From Cordia subcordata (taxonomy: Eukaryota; Streptophyta; Magnoliopsida; Boraginales; Cordiaceae), in the NCBI GenBank assembly GCA_028554755.1, contig JAPTOF010000007.1, positions 404,001 through 468,000 of the forward strand: 64,000 nt of DNA, given 5' to 3'. A model generated the notes under the pieces. It worked only from the letters and a program-made list of their open reading frames with translations. It made no database searches and was not told where the DNA came from. The position numbers and the translations under genes are program-made. The first letter of the stretch is position 1. Each line of letters begins with the position of its first letter. Below, piece by piece: positions 39,843 through 50,146 of this stretch.

Positions 39843-41260
39843 CCTATTGCATGCTAAGGTTATAGTCAACATGGGAGACTAATAATTCTTAGCTCCTTAA
39901 ATGTCTTGCCAACATTTTCTTGGAAAAAAAACTTTTCAACCATGGTGGCAATATACCTGACAAAATGGTGGTTGAATCATCATGTTTTCTGAATAAATCG
40001 ATCCCACCTATTATTTAGCACATAAGGTAGTTGATTGAAATCTAATACCCTGCATTGAATTTAGGCATTTATCCCTATCACGACACAGCAATGCATTTAT
40101 CATTTTCGTCCAGCATGTGTATGCTTCCAACCCAACTAACTTCTTGCTGTGCTTTTCTTGTTTTCCTTTCTTTCTGAACCCGTTTAGATGGTCAATTGGT
40201 TGGATTTGTAAAGAAATTTTCTTTTCCTTGGACAACCGCAATCCATGAGTTTTGATTGATAGGCTATTAGACCTTACATTATATGCCAAATCTAGTGGTA
40301 GTGAACGGATGATGCGGTTATGATAAAATTGTATAACAATTAATCCGTCTTCTTATAAATGAAGTAAGGAGATGTACCATCAGCAATTAGGTCTTCACAT
40401 TTAATTAGTTATCTAGACAAGATAAAGAAACATGTGATATAGGTATCCAAGTGGGAAGCCTGAGAATTTTGTCTACATAAAAGAAAGCAAGCAGAGAACT
40501 TGAGATGTGTGTGTCCACTCCTTGATTTTATTCATGGAAAAAGCAAAGAAACAGCTTAGGATTGTGGCCAATATTTGATGCCATATTTGTTTAAGCTATG
40601 CCCCCATGTGAAACTAGTTTCTTTACTGATCTGAAGCATTTAACCAAGGCATATTTAATGATGGATTTGGCTATGAATTAGTCTTTCAGCAACATATGTG
40701 ACTAAACAATCATAAACATTTTGTTTATCATGCAAACAAACGCCTTTATATGAATCAATATCATATTTATTTACCAAAAGAAAGTAAAGAAAATAACTCG
40801 AAGGCCATTTTTCTGTTTTTCTGATCAAGGAATGAGGTGCATTTTTGTTAAGCAAAATGCACGAATAAATAGAAAATAGTCATCCGAGGAAAGAATTTGC
40901 AGAGCTGAGTCTGAACAGAAATAGTTACATTTATGGAGAAATTCTGCATCTAAAGTTTCTAAATCTGAATCTGCTCATTGTGGAGAATGTCTCTATTTAC
41001 TGATAAATGTTTTTGGTTCAATTTCTTTTCTTTATTGCTTTGGTGCTTAGCTTATCTGAGATGTTGTCTCCATAAGGCAAAATGGCACAGCATGGCTTTC
41101 TTGGAAGCATTTTTAGCCGCTCTTTGCACCATGCTCTCAACAAAAAGAGTCTTTTTTCACATGTTCAAACTTCATATTTGCTGAAGATTTCCCTTTTAAC
41201 TTCAGACTCTACATTTGCTTCTTTCCAGGTTTCCGATTGTGTAAAAGGGCATTTGACGAA

Positions 41261-42412
41261 ATGGGAGCCGGAGGGCGAATGTCCGTTGCAAAAAACAACT
41301 CTGTTGAAAAGAAGAACCCCCTCAAAAGAGTCCCGTGCTCAAAGCCTCCGTTTACACTGGGTGATATCAAGAAAGCCATCCCTCCCCACTGCTTCGAAAG
41401 ATCGGTCCTGCGCTCATCCTCTTACGCTGTTTTTGACCTGATCTTTGTCTCTCTCTTCTACTATGTTGCCACCAATTACTTCCATCTCCTCCCATCCCCC
41501 TATCACTACCTCGCGTGGCCTGTCTACTGGATTCTCCAGGGCTGCTTGTGCACCGGAGTGTGGGTCATTGCGCACGAATGCGGTCACCACGCATTCAGCG
41601 ATTACCAATGGCTTGATGACACGGTCGGCCTCATCCTCCACTCTGCCCTTCTAGTCCCTTACTTCTCCTGGAAATACAGTCATCGTCGCCACCACTCCAA
41701 CACAGGATCCCTTGAGCGCGATGAAGTCTTCGTCCCAAAGCCCAAGACTCAAATGCCATGGTACTCCAAGTACTTAAACAACCCCCCAGGCAGAGTCTTC
41801 ACACTCTTTGTCACCCTTACACTTGGTTGGCCATTGTATCTAGCCTTCAACGTCTCCGGGAGACCTTATGATCGCTTCGCGTGCCACTACGATCCATACG
41901 GCCCGATATACAACAACCGAGAGAGACTTCAGATATACATTTCTGATGCTGGTGTCATAGCAGCAGCTTATCTACTTTACCGCATCGCTGTTGCCAAGGG
42001 ATTAGTATGGCTTTTATGCATTTATGGTGTGCCCTTGCTCATTGTTAATGGCTTCCTTGTCATGATCACATATCTGCAGCACACACATCCTGCGCTTCCC
42101 CACTACAATTCATCCGAGTGGGACTGGCTGAGGGGAGCATTGGCTACGGTGGACAGAGATTATGGCGTGCTCAACAAGGTCTTCCACAACATCACCGACA
42201 CGCACGTGGCTCACCATCTCTTCTCAACTATGCCACACTACCATGCAATGGAGGCAACCAAAGCTATCAAGCCTTTACTCGGAGAGTACTATCAATTTGA
42301 TGGTACGCCATTCTACAAGGCAATGTGGAGGGAAGCAAGAGAGTGTCTTTATGTTGAGCCGGAGGAAGGGAGTCCGAACAAGGGCGTTTTCTGGTACAGG
42401 AACAAGTTTTAG
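41261..42412 (+). CDS. FAD2: Microsomal oleate (omega-6, delta-12) desaturase FAD2
   Basis: Converts oleoyl- to linoleoyl-phosphatidylcholine in the ER membrane, using cytochrome b5 as electron donor. It is a single coding exon of 383 residues, the usual FAD2 length. The three di-iron histidine boxes are intact: HECGHH (105-110), HRRHH (141-145) and HVAHH (315-319). Several hydrophobic membrane segments are visible (about 56-75, 84-104, 176-196, 226-270). The C-terminus YRNKF is an aromatic ER-retrieval signal. Conserved stretches such as [20 protein letters not shown] match ordinary desaturases rather than the diverged hydroxylase/acetylenase relatives, so oleate desaturation is the best call. 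Codon use is GC-richer than the surroundings. The ATG at 41261 (MGAGGR) is chosen because it matches the family start and follows the leader-intron acceptor by 32 bases. Convergent with the LIN-like gene. Confidence 0.97.
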   Translation: MGAGGRMSVAKNNSVEKKNPLKRVPCSKPPFTLGDIKKAIPPHCFERSVLRSSSYAVFDLIFVSLFYYVATNYFHLLPSPYHYLAWPVYWILQGCLCTGVWVIAHECGHHAFSDYQWLDDTVGLILHSALLVPYFSWKYSHRRHHSNTGSLERDEVFVPKPKTQMPWYSKYLNNPPGRVFTLFVTLTLGWPLYLAFNVSGRPYDRFACHYDPYGPIYNNRERLQIYISDAGVIAAAYLLYRIAVAKGLVWLLCIYGVPLLIVNGFLVMITYLQHTHPALPHYNSSEWDWLRGALATVDRDYGVLNKVFHNITDTHVAHHLFSTMPHYHAMEATKAIKPLLGEYYQFDGTPFYKAMWREARECLYVEPEEGSPNKGVFWYRNKF

Positions 42413-43389
42413 GGGGTCGAGGTAAAAGTTAGTTCGCAATGCAAAATCTTTTCTTAGGTAGTGAAGAAGTTTAGGGATGTGTATTTCTGTTTTCTCTCTT
42501 GTTGTTAAACTCTATCCGTGCTTTCCTGCAAATAAAATGTTGTTATTCTGGAAGCTCAGACTATGATCATCAACTGCAGTAGCTGTAAACTGTCAGTGTC
42601 AACCAATGGCTCTGTCTCCATGTGGAACTAGCAAATCAAGATGCTCCCTAAGCAACTAAGATTTCAGTTTCTTAACATAACTGACAGATAAAATGCACGT
42701 CATTCCTATAATTTGTCTAATTAGTTCTACATTAGTTTTGTACTTTTCAAACAGTGGCACGTTATTTCCTGTGACTTGTCTAATTAGCTAATTATCCCTT
42801 GTAATTTGTGTAATTAGTTAATTATCTCCTGTACGTTTTGAAATGTGGCACAATTGTCTCTTTTCTTGTTATTATCTAAACATTATTAGCTGAAAATAAT
42901 GGTACTTTTGTGAAAATATACAACACACTTTTTAAGTTTTTTCTTTGGCTGAGAACACATTGTAAGTTTTAACAGCCGTAGATGCAAAAACAGGCGTGTA
43001 TAATGCACAATATGTTAATTTGACTGGAAAACGTTAAGATAAGAGATAATTTGTTATCTTTGAAAAGTATAGAGGGTAATGTGGCAAGTTTTAAAATACA
43101 AGAAAGTAATTAGTGAATTAGACAAGCCAGAGCAACGTGCATTTTACCTTTGATTGAAACAAAATAACGTTAGAAAGTAGTATCATCAGATGAAACTTCA
43201 GCGTTCTTAACGAAAAGAAAAATGTTGGTCTGGTTTTCTAGCAAGAGTAACACAACCTTCATGAGCATGTATGTTATGTTATATATGTTGTGATTGTAAC
43301 CAAATATTGTACAACTCAATGGCTGCATATTGTTAGCATGAGCATACAAAGCTGCAAGGCTTTTCCAGAAGCCACATTTCTCTTAGTTT
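42413..43389. other. Convergent 3' region of FAD2 and the LIN-like gene
   Basis: The FAD2 3'UTR probably ends soon after AATAAA at about 42531-42536. The remainder is occupied by a long-TIR element (42687-43149) and short unique sequence before the LIN-like stop. Confidence 0.5.
42687..43149. mobile_element. Non-autonomous DNA element with long imperfect TIRs
   Basis: The left end GATAAAATGCACGTCATTCC and the right end (inverted) GGTAAAATGCACGTTGCTCT both continue into TTGTCTAATTAG/C, giving terminal repeats of about 35 bp. The left half carries repeated CTTGTCTAATTAGCTAATTA units. The size is about 463 bp and it is non-coding. The GGTAAAATGCAC style of end resembles Mutator-like MITEs, but no 9-bp duplication was seen, so the superfamily is open. 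Confidence 0.55.
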
Positions 43390-46300
43390 TTAATTACAGT
43401 CTGAAATAATAGCACACAGCTTTTTAGCAGACCAAGTCACTTCTGCAAGGTTTTCCAGGGGGATGGCTATCTCCTTTGCAATCTTCACTAATGACGCCCT
43501 GCATTCTATAGCCAATTGAAAGAAGAGAAGGGACTGATTTAGGCATCAAAATAGTAAATATATTACTGCACTGCATCTACATATGTAACTTAAAAGGGGT
43601 TGCATGGGTGAACATAACGATTTTGGTGAGTTTCATATGCATGTGGGGCGACGTTTCCTAAAGGATCAAAGGATCATCAAAAGAACATGTGTTGTTATGG
43701 ACAGATTCAAGATTCTTTCCTTGGTGGGACTATAACATACAATTTGACTAAGCTTGACACATTAGCTTTAAAAATGCACCATAACTTGACACATCAGTTT
43801 TTTCGGAGAGTTGATATGCGGCCACATCAGCTTCTTTCTAGGATAATAAATGCAGATAAATCTTGATGCATGATGCATAGTATGAGTTTATAGCATTGTA
43901 AATACAAATGGATTCTATGTCCGCATATTATTCTTGGGAACATGAATACTATTCTTTTAGTACTTCTACTGCATGAATTAAGATTAAAGTACAAAAAGCA
44001 TTAGAATGCACATTCAAACATTCTTTCAATATTTTAATGATGATGCACGAACAACTGAGGTATAACAAGCGATTGAAATGCACATTAGATACTATTTGTA
44101 ACCTGTGCATAGCACAACCAATGTTACTGGTATTTTATTTGCTTAGTGGGATCAATGGGGGTTGCAGTGATAACAACACTAACTATTCTTATGCAAAGCC
44201 AAAAACAGGCTACTAACAATGCAAATGCTGCGATAGTTATATACTTACCTGAAATCTTAAATTTGAGAAGCATATAATTTTATATGTTTTTCTTATTTAA
44301 GATTTCAGATAAGCATATAACAAACACAGTATAAGAATGATGACGATAGCAGATCTAATAATAAACTGAAAATGAAAACTAACCTCTGAAACGGCTGAAA
44401 TTAAACAAAGACATTGAGGCAAGAATCTTGAGCTCAACCAGCTGACCTGTTTCCGTGCATTCTCTCAGGGGAGAGATTAGAGCTCTGAAGGCAGATAGCT
44501 GCAGCTCTGTCCCTGACAATGAAGCGAGTGATGAAGTCAACCAAACGACTGTGGTCAGACACACCCTCACTAAATCCAAGTCTTCTGAAGCCAAACACTC
44601 GGAAATTGTCCCCAGAAATGGTTTCTTCATACCCCCAAGAAGCGAAACTGACAAGCTCTTCAACCACCTTTCTATGGCCTCTTCTTCATTGCAATCCTCA
44701 ATCTGGTGTTTCAAATTTCAAGACAAATTTTCTCATGTCAATAGGAAGAAGTTGGTAAGTTCTTAAATGCATGCATAAGAAGGATGGTAAATAAAAATTT
44801 TCTTCATCATTCCCACTGCACTAAACCAATTGCAACAAGGATTAATATAGAACATAAAAAACTGGACAAATCATCCTTATGTTGGGAATTGAGGAATTTG
44901 GAGTGAAGAATGAAATAGAGAAAGATGCAAAATGGACACACATTATTTATATGCTTCGACCTTATGCCTATATCTACAGGTAGAAAAGAGAATTTCACTA
45001 TAAAACAAATCAATATATCACGGAGAAAGGACTCGAGCTTAAGAGCCCTAACCTCTCTAGCTCTCCTCTCTTGATATCATAACTGTCTCATTCTGTCTCA
45101 ATGCGTAAATTAGTATTTATAAGATACAGAAAGATACTATTGCCTATATGAATATGAATCATAATTTATCTAGAACTAGGATGTCTAAAGCCCATATCCT
45201 TAAGGCCCACCTAAAATATGACCACACCCTACATAGGATTTAAAATCTTGCTTCTAATCTGGTAGGGGAGGGTAGGAAAGTAAGAATAAAACATACCATT
45301 GTAATGTTCTCATCAAAGATAGAATTGTCATCCTGATTATGAAGAAAATCTGACTCAGGACTATCAAGAAATCCTGCTTGCTTCAGGATCCAATCCTCTG
45401 TCATCACCTTTCCGCAGGAAGAGAAACGTGCTCCCAGGATGAGGAGTGCTTTGCAGCATCCTTCTTGGACCTTTTCATTCAATAAGCTGGATTCCAGAGC
45501 TGTTGCAATCGCGTTGATGGCCTCCTCAATGTAGATACTGTACTTCTGAGGTTCTACCAGCAGAGATAGGTTCAATATTAGCACAGCAACTAGTGGTCTT
45601 CGGTAATCTGGACAACTCTGGAGGTATAGGAGTATAGCATCCTTCGCTTTTTTGATCTCTTCATTCTTAAATCCTTTCAAAAAATATTTTGCATCTTTCC
45701 TCCTGAAATATCAAAGATAATAGCACAGAAAGTTCAAGATTAGCAACACTAAGAAGTAGAAAGTTCACTAGACAATTTTCATGGAGATCTATTTAAGTAC
45801 CAAGAAGCCAACTGCTCATGCAACTAAACACCAAATAGCTTTGTACAGGGCTTGACCTTTAGAATACCATAATGGACTACTACTTATATGAATCTACTGA
45901 AATCAATACCAAACAAAGAGAGTTAATTTTTTTTTTTTTTTTTGGGGCAAGAGGTAAAATTTATTGCAGAAACACCAGGTACGAAAAGATCAAGTACCTG
46001 TTTTGGCAAATCAGCTCAGTCAGCAGCATGACTGCATTTGATCTCGGCTTCAACAGGTTACTGTGTAGCAGCTCAAGCAAGCATAATTTGTCAATGCCCC
46101 TTGCAAGATGATTTCTGCAAGCAGTATCCACTTCAATACAACAGAGCAGCAACTCTGAAACACTTGTCCTCTCCTCCAAGTTTTCAGAATGAAATCTTTT
46201 GATAAGAAACTGCAAGCCTCCGAGAGATATAAGCTGTTTTACACTTTTCACTTTTTCTTCTTGATTAGAAGCAAAAAGAAGCTGCTCCAATATGAAAACA

Positions 46301-48837
46301 GCTATTTGATCCTTTGACTTGATGTTTTCCTGTGAATCCCTTTCAACTTGAGAGGCTAAGGCCAAGAGATGCCTATAATGCACTGATTTCCAATTATCAA
46401 CTACATGCTTCAAAATGAAGTTGGTAACTGGCAGAGCTTGGCATGTTAATGCTTTTCCTGTTGCTGGGCATGTAATGTTTCCCTTATCCAGCCACCTCGC
46501 AACTGCTAGCCGTTCAAATGTTCGGCCAGTCTCTAGGGTTACCGGATCTTCAAAAAGAAGTCCAGTTAAAGGGCATATGTATTCCTTGGGAATGCTTGGG
46601 AAAATAGGTGTACCATTCCAATGTTTCTTGCTTCCCTGCAATTCTGCATGTTGAATAAAACTATTAACAATGGATTTCAAGTGTTGAATGCAAAGATTAA
46701 ATCCTCATAAATGGAACACTTCACCACCCACCTTCAAAAGGAGAGCCTAAATTACTTGGCTGCATTCCGAGATCAACAAATGAAATCATTAGGAATAAAC
46801 GCTGATGCTTAATATTAAAGATGATTTCTAATCTTTTAGCACATTACCAAGGATTCAGGACATGGGACATCATCATCTTGTGGCAATAGATAAGGAGTAT
46901 CAGCAGCAGATTTCTCAGTGCGTTGGGATCCAAGAACTGCTTTTGCCAGCCTCCTCAGTATAAGCTCATTAGCATGTTGGACTACATGCAAAAATTGATT
47001 GCCAAACTTTTCACTAAGTTGTGTTTCTTGCGGAGAACTTGCAAACTGAAATCTCTGATCTTCCTCAGCTGTTACCACATCACTCTACATATACAGATCC
47101 ACAAGAGTGGGATCACCTTAGGTTTTACAGAATATAAGAACATTAGAACTTCAGATATATGTATGGCAGTGGATATAAAGAACTTACTTGCTGAGATTCA
47201 GCTTCAGGATCAACTGCCTGTTCCATTTGCCTACCTTTCTCCCTGATAGATGTGAATGATTGTTTTTCTTCAACAGTTGAACCATCAGAGCTTCTTGCGC
47301 TACTAGCAAAATTTTCTTCCTCATAATCTTTAATTTCAACCTCTGATTTATATGCATGAGCAAACACTGCATCATATAATCTCTTGCTAACCATTGGCTG
47401 TGGTGGAAAACGACCAATTGGACTGCTAGATTGGCTGGATAGACCTGGCCGCTGAGCCAATGGTGCAGATTTAGAAGGGATGTGAATAGAAGGAACTGAA
47501 GGTGCTTCAACCCCCTCAGTTAGCCAGCCTTTGTAGTAATTTGCATATCTGTAAGTGGCAGAATCCAAAATTTCATTATACAATTTCTCAAGGCGTTTTA
47601 ATTTCCGAGCCTTACTTGGTGAATCTAATAAAGAATCAGCTTCCTTATTGTACCAGACCTTCAAATGTGAAAAATGGGGAAGAAACATATGGTCCCATAA
47701 ATCATTTAATAATGTTGTCCTTGCCTGAAATGGTGAATCACAAAATACTTGAAGAAGATGCTTGGCTGCTATTTTGTCTTTCTTTTGTATCTTATAGATC
47801 AGACTGAGATAGAGATGAGCACAAGCAGACAACTTAAAATTGGGGACTCCAGTTGTAAATTCATCTCTCAAATCATGCAGCCCTGTAATAACACTGAGCT
47901 GTACTGAAGCTCTCTTTAACTCTTTCGCAGTTGCAGACTCCTCGGCAGCTCTTTCGACTGTTTCTATAGCTTGTTCAAGATTCACTATGACCTTGCTTTC
48001 ATTGTTAAGGCCTTCCTCCAGGCCAACAAAATTTAAAGAAGCAAAACTATTATGACAAAGAGACGTCCTGAGGTCCTCATCTCTGATAAACCGGTTGGCA
48101 TATTCACTGAAGATTGAGACAATCGCTTTGACAGCAGCTTCATCAAGTGCAGGAGCAACAACAGTCAGTTCAGCCTGTACCTGCTTATGACTCGAGATGT
48201 TGTCAAAACTTCTGCTGGCTTGAGAAAGTTTACTTGATCCACTACAGGAGATTGCTGGATGTTTCAGGCTTTTGTGATAACCATCTCCAAAACTTTTACA
48301 CCCAATAAGAGACTCGTTAGAATTTTTGGCAGATATCTTGTCTACGGGTATATTCTCTCCCGACTGCTGTTTGTGCTTCCCCCTTAACTCATCTTTGCTC
48401 ACATACTTACCCTCACTTTCCGCATCATTGTAAACTTTAGTCAAATACATCTCGTCGTATCTCCCTCTACTTTGTACGTCAACCTCAACTATCTCATTGT
48501 TACTTTCAGCTATCTCCTCCGAACGTTCAGAACACTTTCTCCCAAGTTTCTCTTCCATGTACTTGTTCGATTCTCTATTTCTTTGAATAAAGTTGTCCAT
48601 TGGCTTCTTACCCTTATCACTTGCTGGAGATTCTCCTCTCATGTTATACCAAGACATATCAGATTTCGTCTTTCCTGCATTTGTTATGCCTGATCGAGGG
48701 CCAGGTACTTGTCGAGCCTGTCGTGGATGAAGTGGCATATTTATCTCCTCAGGTACAATGAATCCTCTGGGCATTGTCTTTGATCTCCTCCCCCTAAATC
48801 CTTCCTTAACCAAAAGTTCCTCCAGTGACGTAGCCAT
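43390..48837 (-). CDS. LIN/CERBERUS-like U-box E3 ubiquitin ligase with ARM-type repeats
   Basis: Six exons join in frame: 48837-47188, 47084-46848, 46635-45998, 45702-45297, 44702-44384 and 43505-43390, giving 1121 residues. The N-terminal ~230 residues are polar and low in order (starting MATSLEELLVKEGFRGRR). A helical region follows (about 240-430: VVAPALDEAAVKAIVSIFSE; ACAHLYLSLIYKIQKKDK) of the kind that precedes the U-box in LIN/CERBERUS. The U-box spans about 646-711 (YICPLTG, DPVTLETGRTFER, WLDKGN). Armadillo-like helical repeats run to the C-terminus. U-boxes recruit E2 enzymes, so ubiquitin transfer is the likely activity; legume LIN/CERBERUS acts in rhizobial infection. Unlike those legume proteins, there is no WD40 domain: the frame ends at TAA 43390-43392 and no WD40 sequence follows. 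Intron 5 holds a small foldback element. Confidence 0.87.
44234..44324. mobile_element. Small foldback element, copy 2, in intron 5 of the LIN-like gene
   Basis: The left arm TAGTTATATACTTACCTG-AAATCTTAAAT (44234-44262) pairs with the right arm ATTTAAGATTTCAGATAAGC-ATATAACAAA (44295-44324) with only a few mismatches, around a loop of about 32 bases. It is the sister of 35340-35425. Confidence 0.7.
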
Positions 48838-49635
48838 TTCTATTCAGTCTAAGTGTTCACAGCAAGCAAAGTCTACATCCTGAGACAAATAAAAGCTTAA
48901 TACATTTGATGGGAAACAACAGTAAGCATACATCATTCTGATGCAATTTGTGCACATACACAAAAGCTCAAAACAAATAAAAGGAAGAATTCACAGTTTT
49001 ATCATCAAGCTAATAAAGTTCAAAACATAAATCATAGAATAAAATTGTTGCCCGAAAACAATAGATAATGCAAAATTTTAATTCTAAAATCTTTTATTTG
49101 AAAGCTTGGGTTGAAGTTGAAATTGACTGGAGATGTACTATAAACTATGCAGAAATATAAATCCCTTCCAATGTCATACGAAAACAGATAAAAGTTCTAG
49201 CATTTTTCTCTACTAAAACACTATGATTTCGAATATCAAATATCTTTTTGTACTTCTTTGTCAGAAAAGTCAATGTATATCCACCCCTATTGCCGGATGC
49301 ATGAAACTCTCACTATGCACAGTCTAAGAGATCAAATCACTTTGGACTTATTATGTGAAGTCTTAGCTTACATTTTTCCAACAGCTTATTTGTAGAACAA
49401 GAATTCTGGAGCTTAAGGTTTACAACTTTACAATTGCATCAAGACTCTTCATTCTAAAATTAACACTACTGCCTAAAAGTTATCTTTTAGAACAGCCAAA
49501 ATCATCTCTAATTTGCATGTAGCATGTCATAACACTCTTAATCTTGTAACTGCATGCACATATGCGTTTCTAACAATGAACTGCAAAACCTGTCCAAAGA
49601 TACTATGCTGAAGCAGCAACCCGGAAAATATATAA

Positions 49636-49800
49636 AGGACCGTTTGGATTGACTTTTTCATGAAAAAGCACATTTTTCCTTGAAAAAATCATACCCCTGG
49701 CCCCTAAGTATTTGGCTTGTTTTCAGAAGCTAGAAATTTTGACTTTTGATTCAAAAGATACAAAAATATACTTTTGAAAAAAACCAATCCAAATGAAACT
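49636..49800. mobile_element. Family-A MITE inserted in one arm of the duplication
   Basis: The left end is AGGACCGTTTGGATTGAC and the right end AAACCAATCCAAATGAAACT. It is about 165 bp with the typical family interior. A TAA lies directly before the left end; the right-hand duplicate is not preserved. Confidence 0.65.
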
Positions 49801-50112
49801 ATAGGAAAAACACACACCCCATGTACCTCTAGCTCATCTTGAACATTTTGATGCCAATAAACCAACAATAAGCAGCACTTTCCCTAAAAACCAAATAATG
49901 AACAACTTTTATTCAACAATGCGATCTACTGCTAAAAGCTCTACAACTCATCTACAACTCAACAGTTAAAATCACATAGCTAGCTCTACAGCTCCGACAA
50001 CTAAAATCACATAGCAAGGCCAAACAGAGTCATAATCTTGTAACTGCATGCACATATGAGTTTCTAACAATGAACTGCAAAAATACATATGCTGAAGCAG
50101 CAAGCCAAGAGA

Positions 50113-50146
50113 GGGGGGGGGGGAACCACCCACAAACCCCCCCCCC
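50113..50146. repeat. Poly-G / poly-C inverted run
   Basis: Eleven consecutive G (50113-50123) are followed after 13 bases by ten consecutive C (50137-50146). This could form a strong hairpin or quadruplex, or may partly be a sequencing or assembly artefact. Confidence 0.9.

Larger units (their letters stand above)
37245..41260 (+). promoter_or_regulatory. FAD2 5'UTR with 3.87-kb leader intron
   Basis: A non-coding leader exon ends at 37360 (GGTTATTGAG|GTACCTC). The acceptor TTTCCAG ends at 41228, and 32 leader bases remain before the ATG at 41261. FAD2 genes are known for one large 5'UTR intron, often needed for strong expression, so the gene architecture agrees. At 3868 bp this one is longer than the roughly 1-3 kb usual in the family, largely because of three MITE-type insertions (38490-38656, 38811-39377, 39655-39842). 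Confidence 0.85.

Noticed and set aside
41237..41260. Earlier start for FAD2 eight codons upstream
   Set aside because: The codon there is TTG, not ATG, and FAD2 proteins start MGAGGR, which is the ATG at 41261.
41414..41654. Open frames in other frames and strand over FAD2
   Set aside because: They are shadows of the GC-richer FAD2 coding exon.
47184..48693. Frames of 60-108 codons on both strands across the first LIN-like exon
   Set aside because: They overlap the 550-codon exon, which has clear LIN-family similarity; they are shadows.
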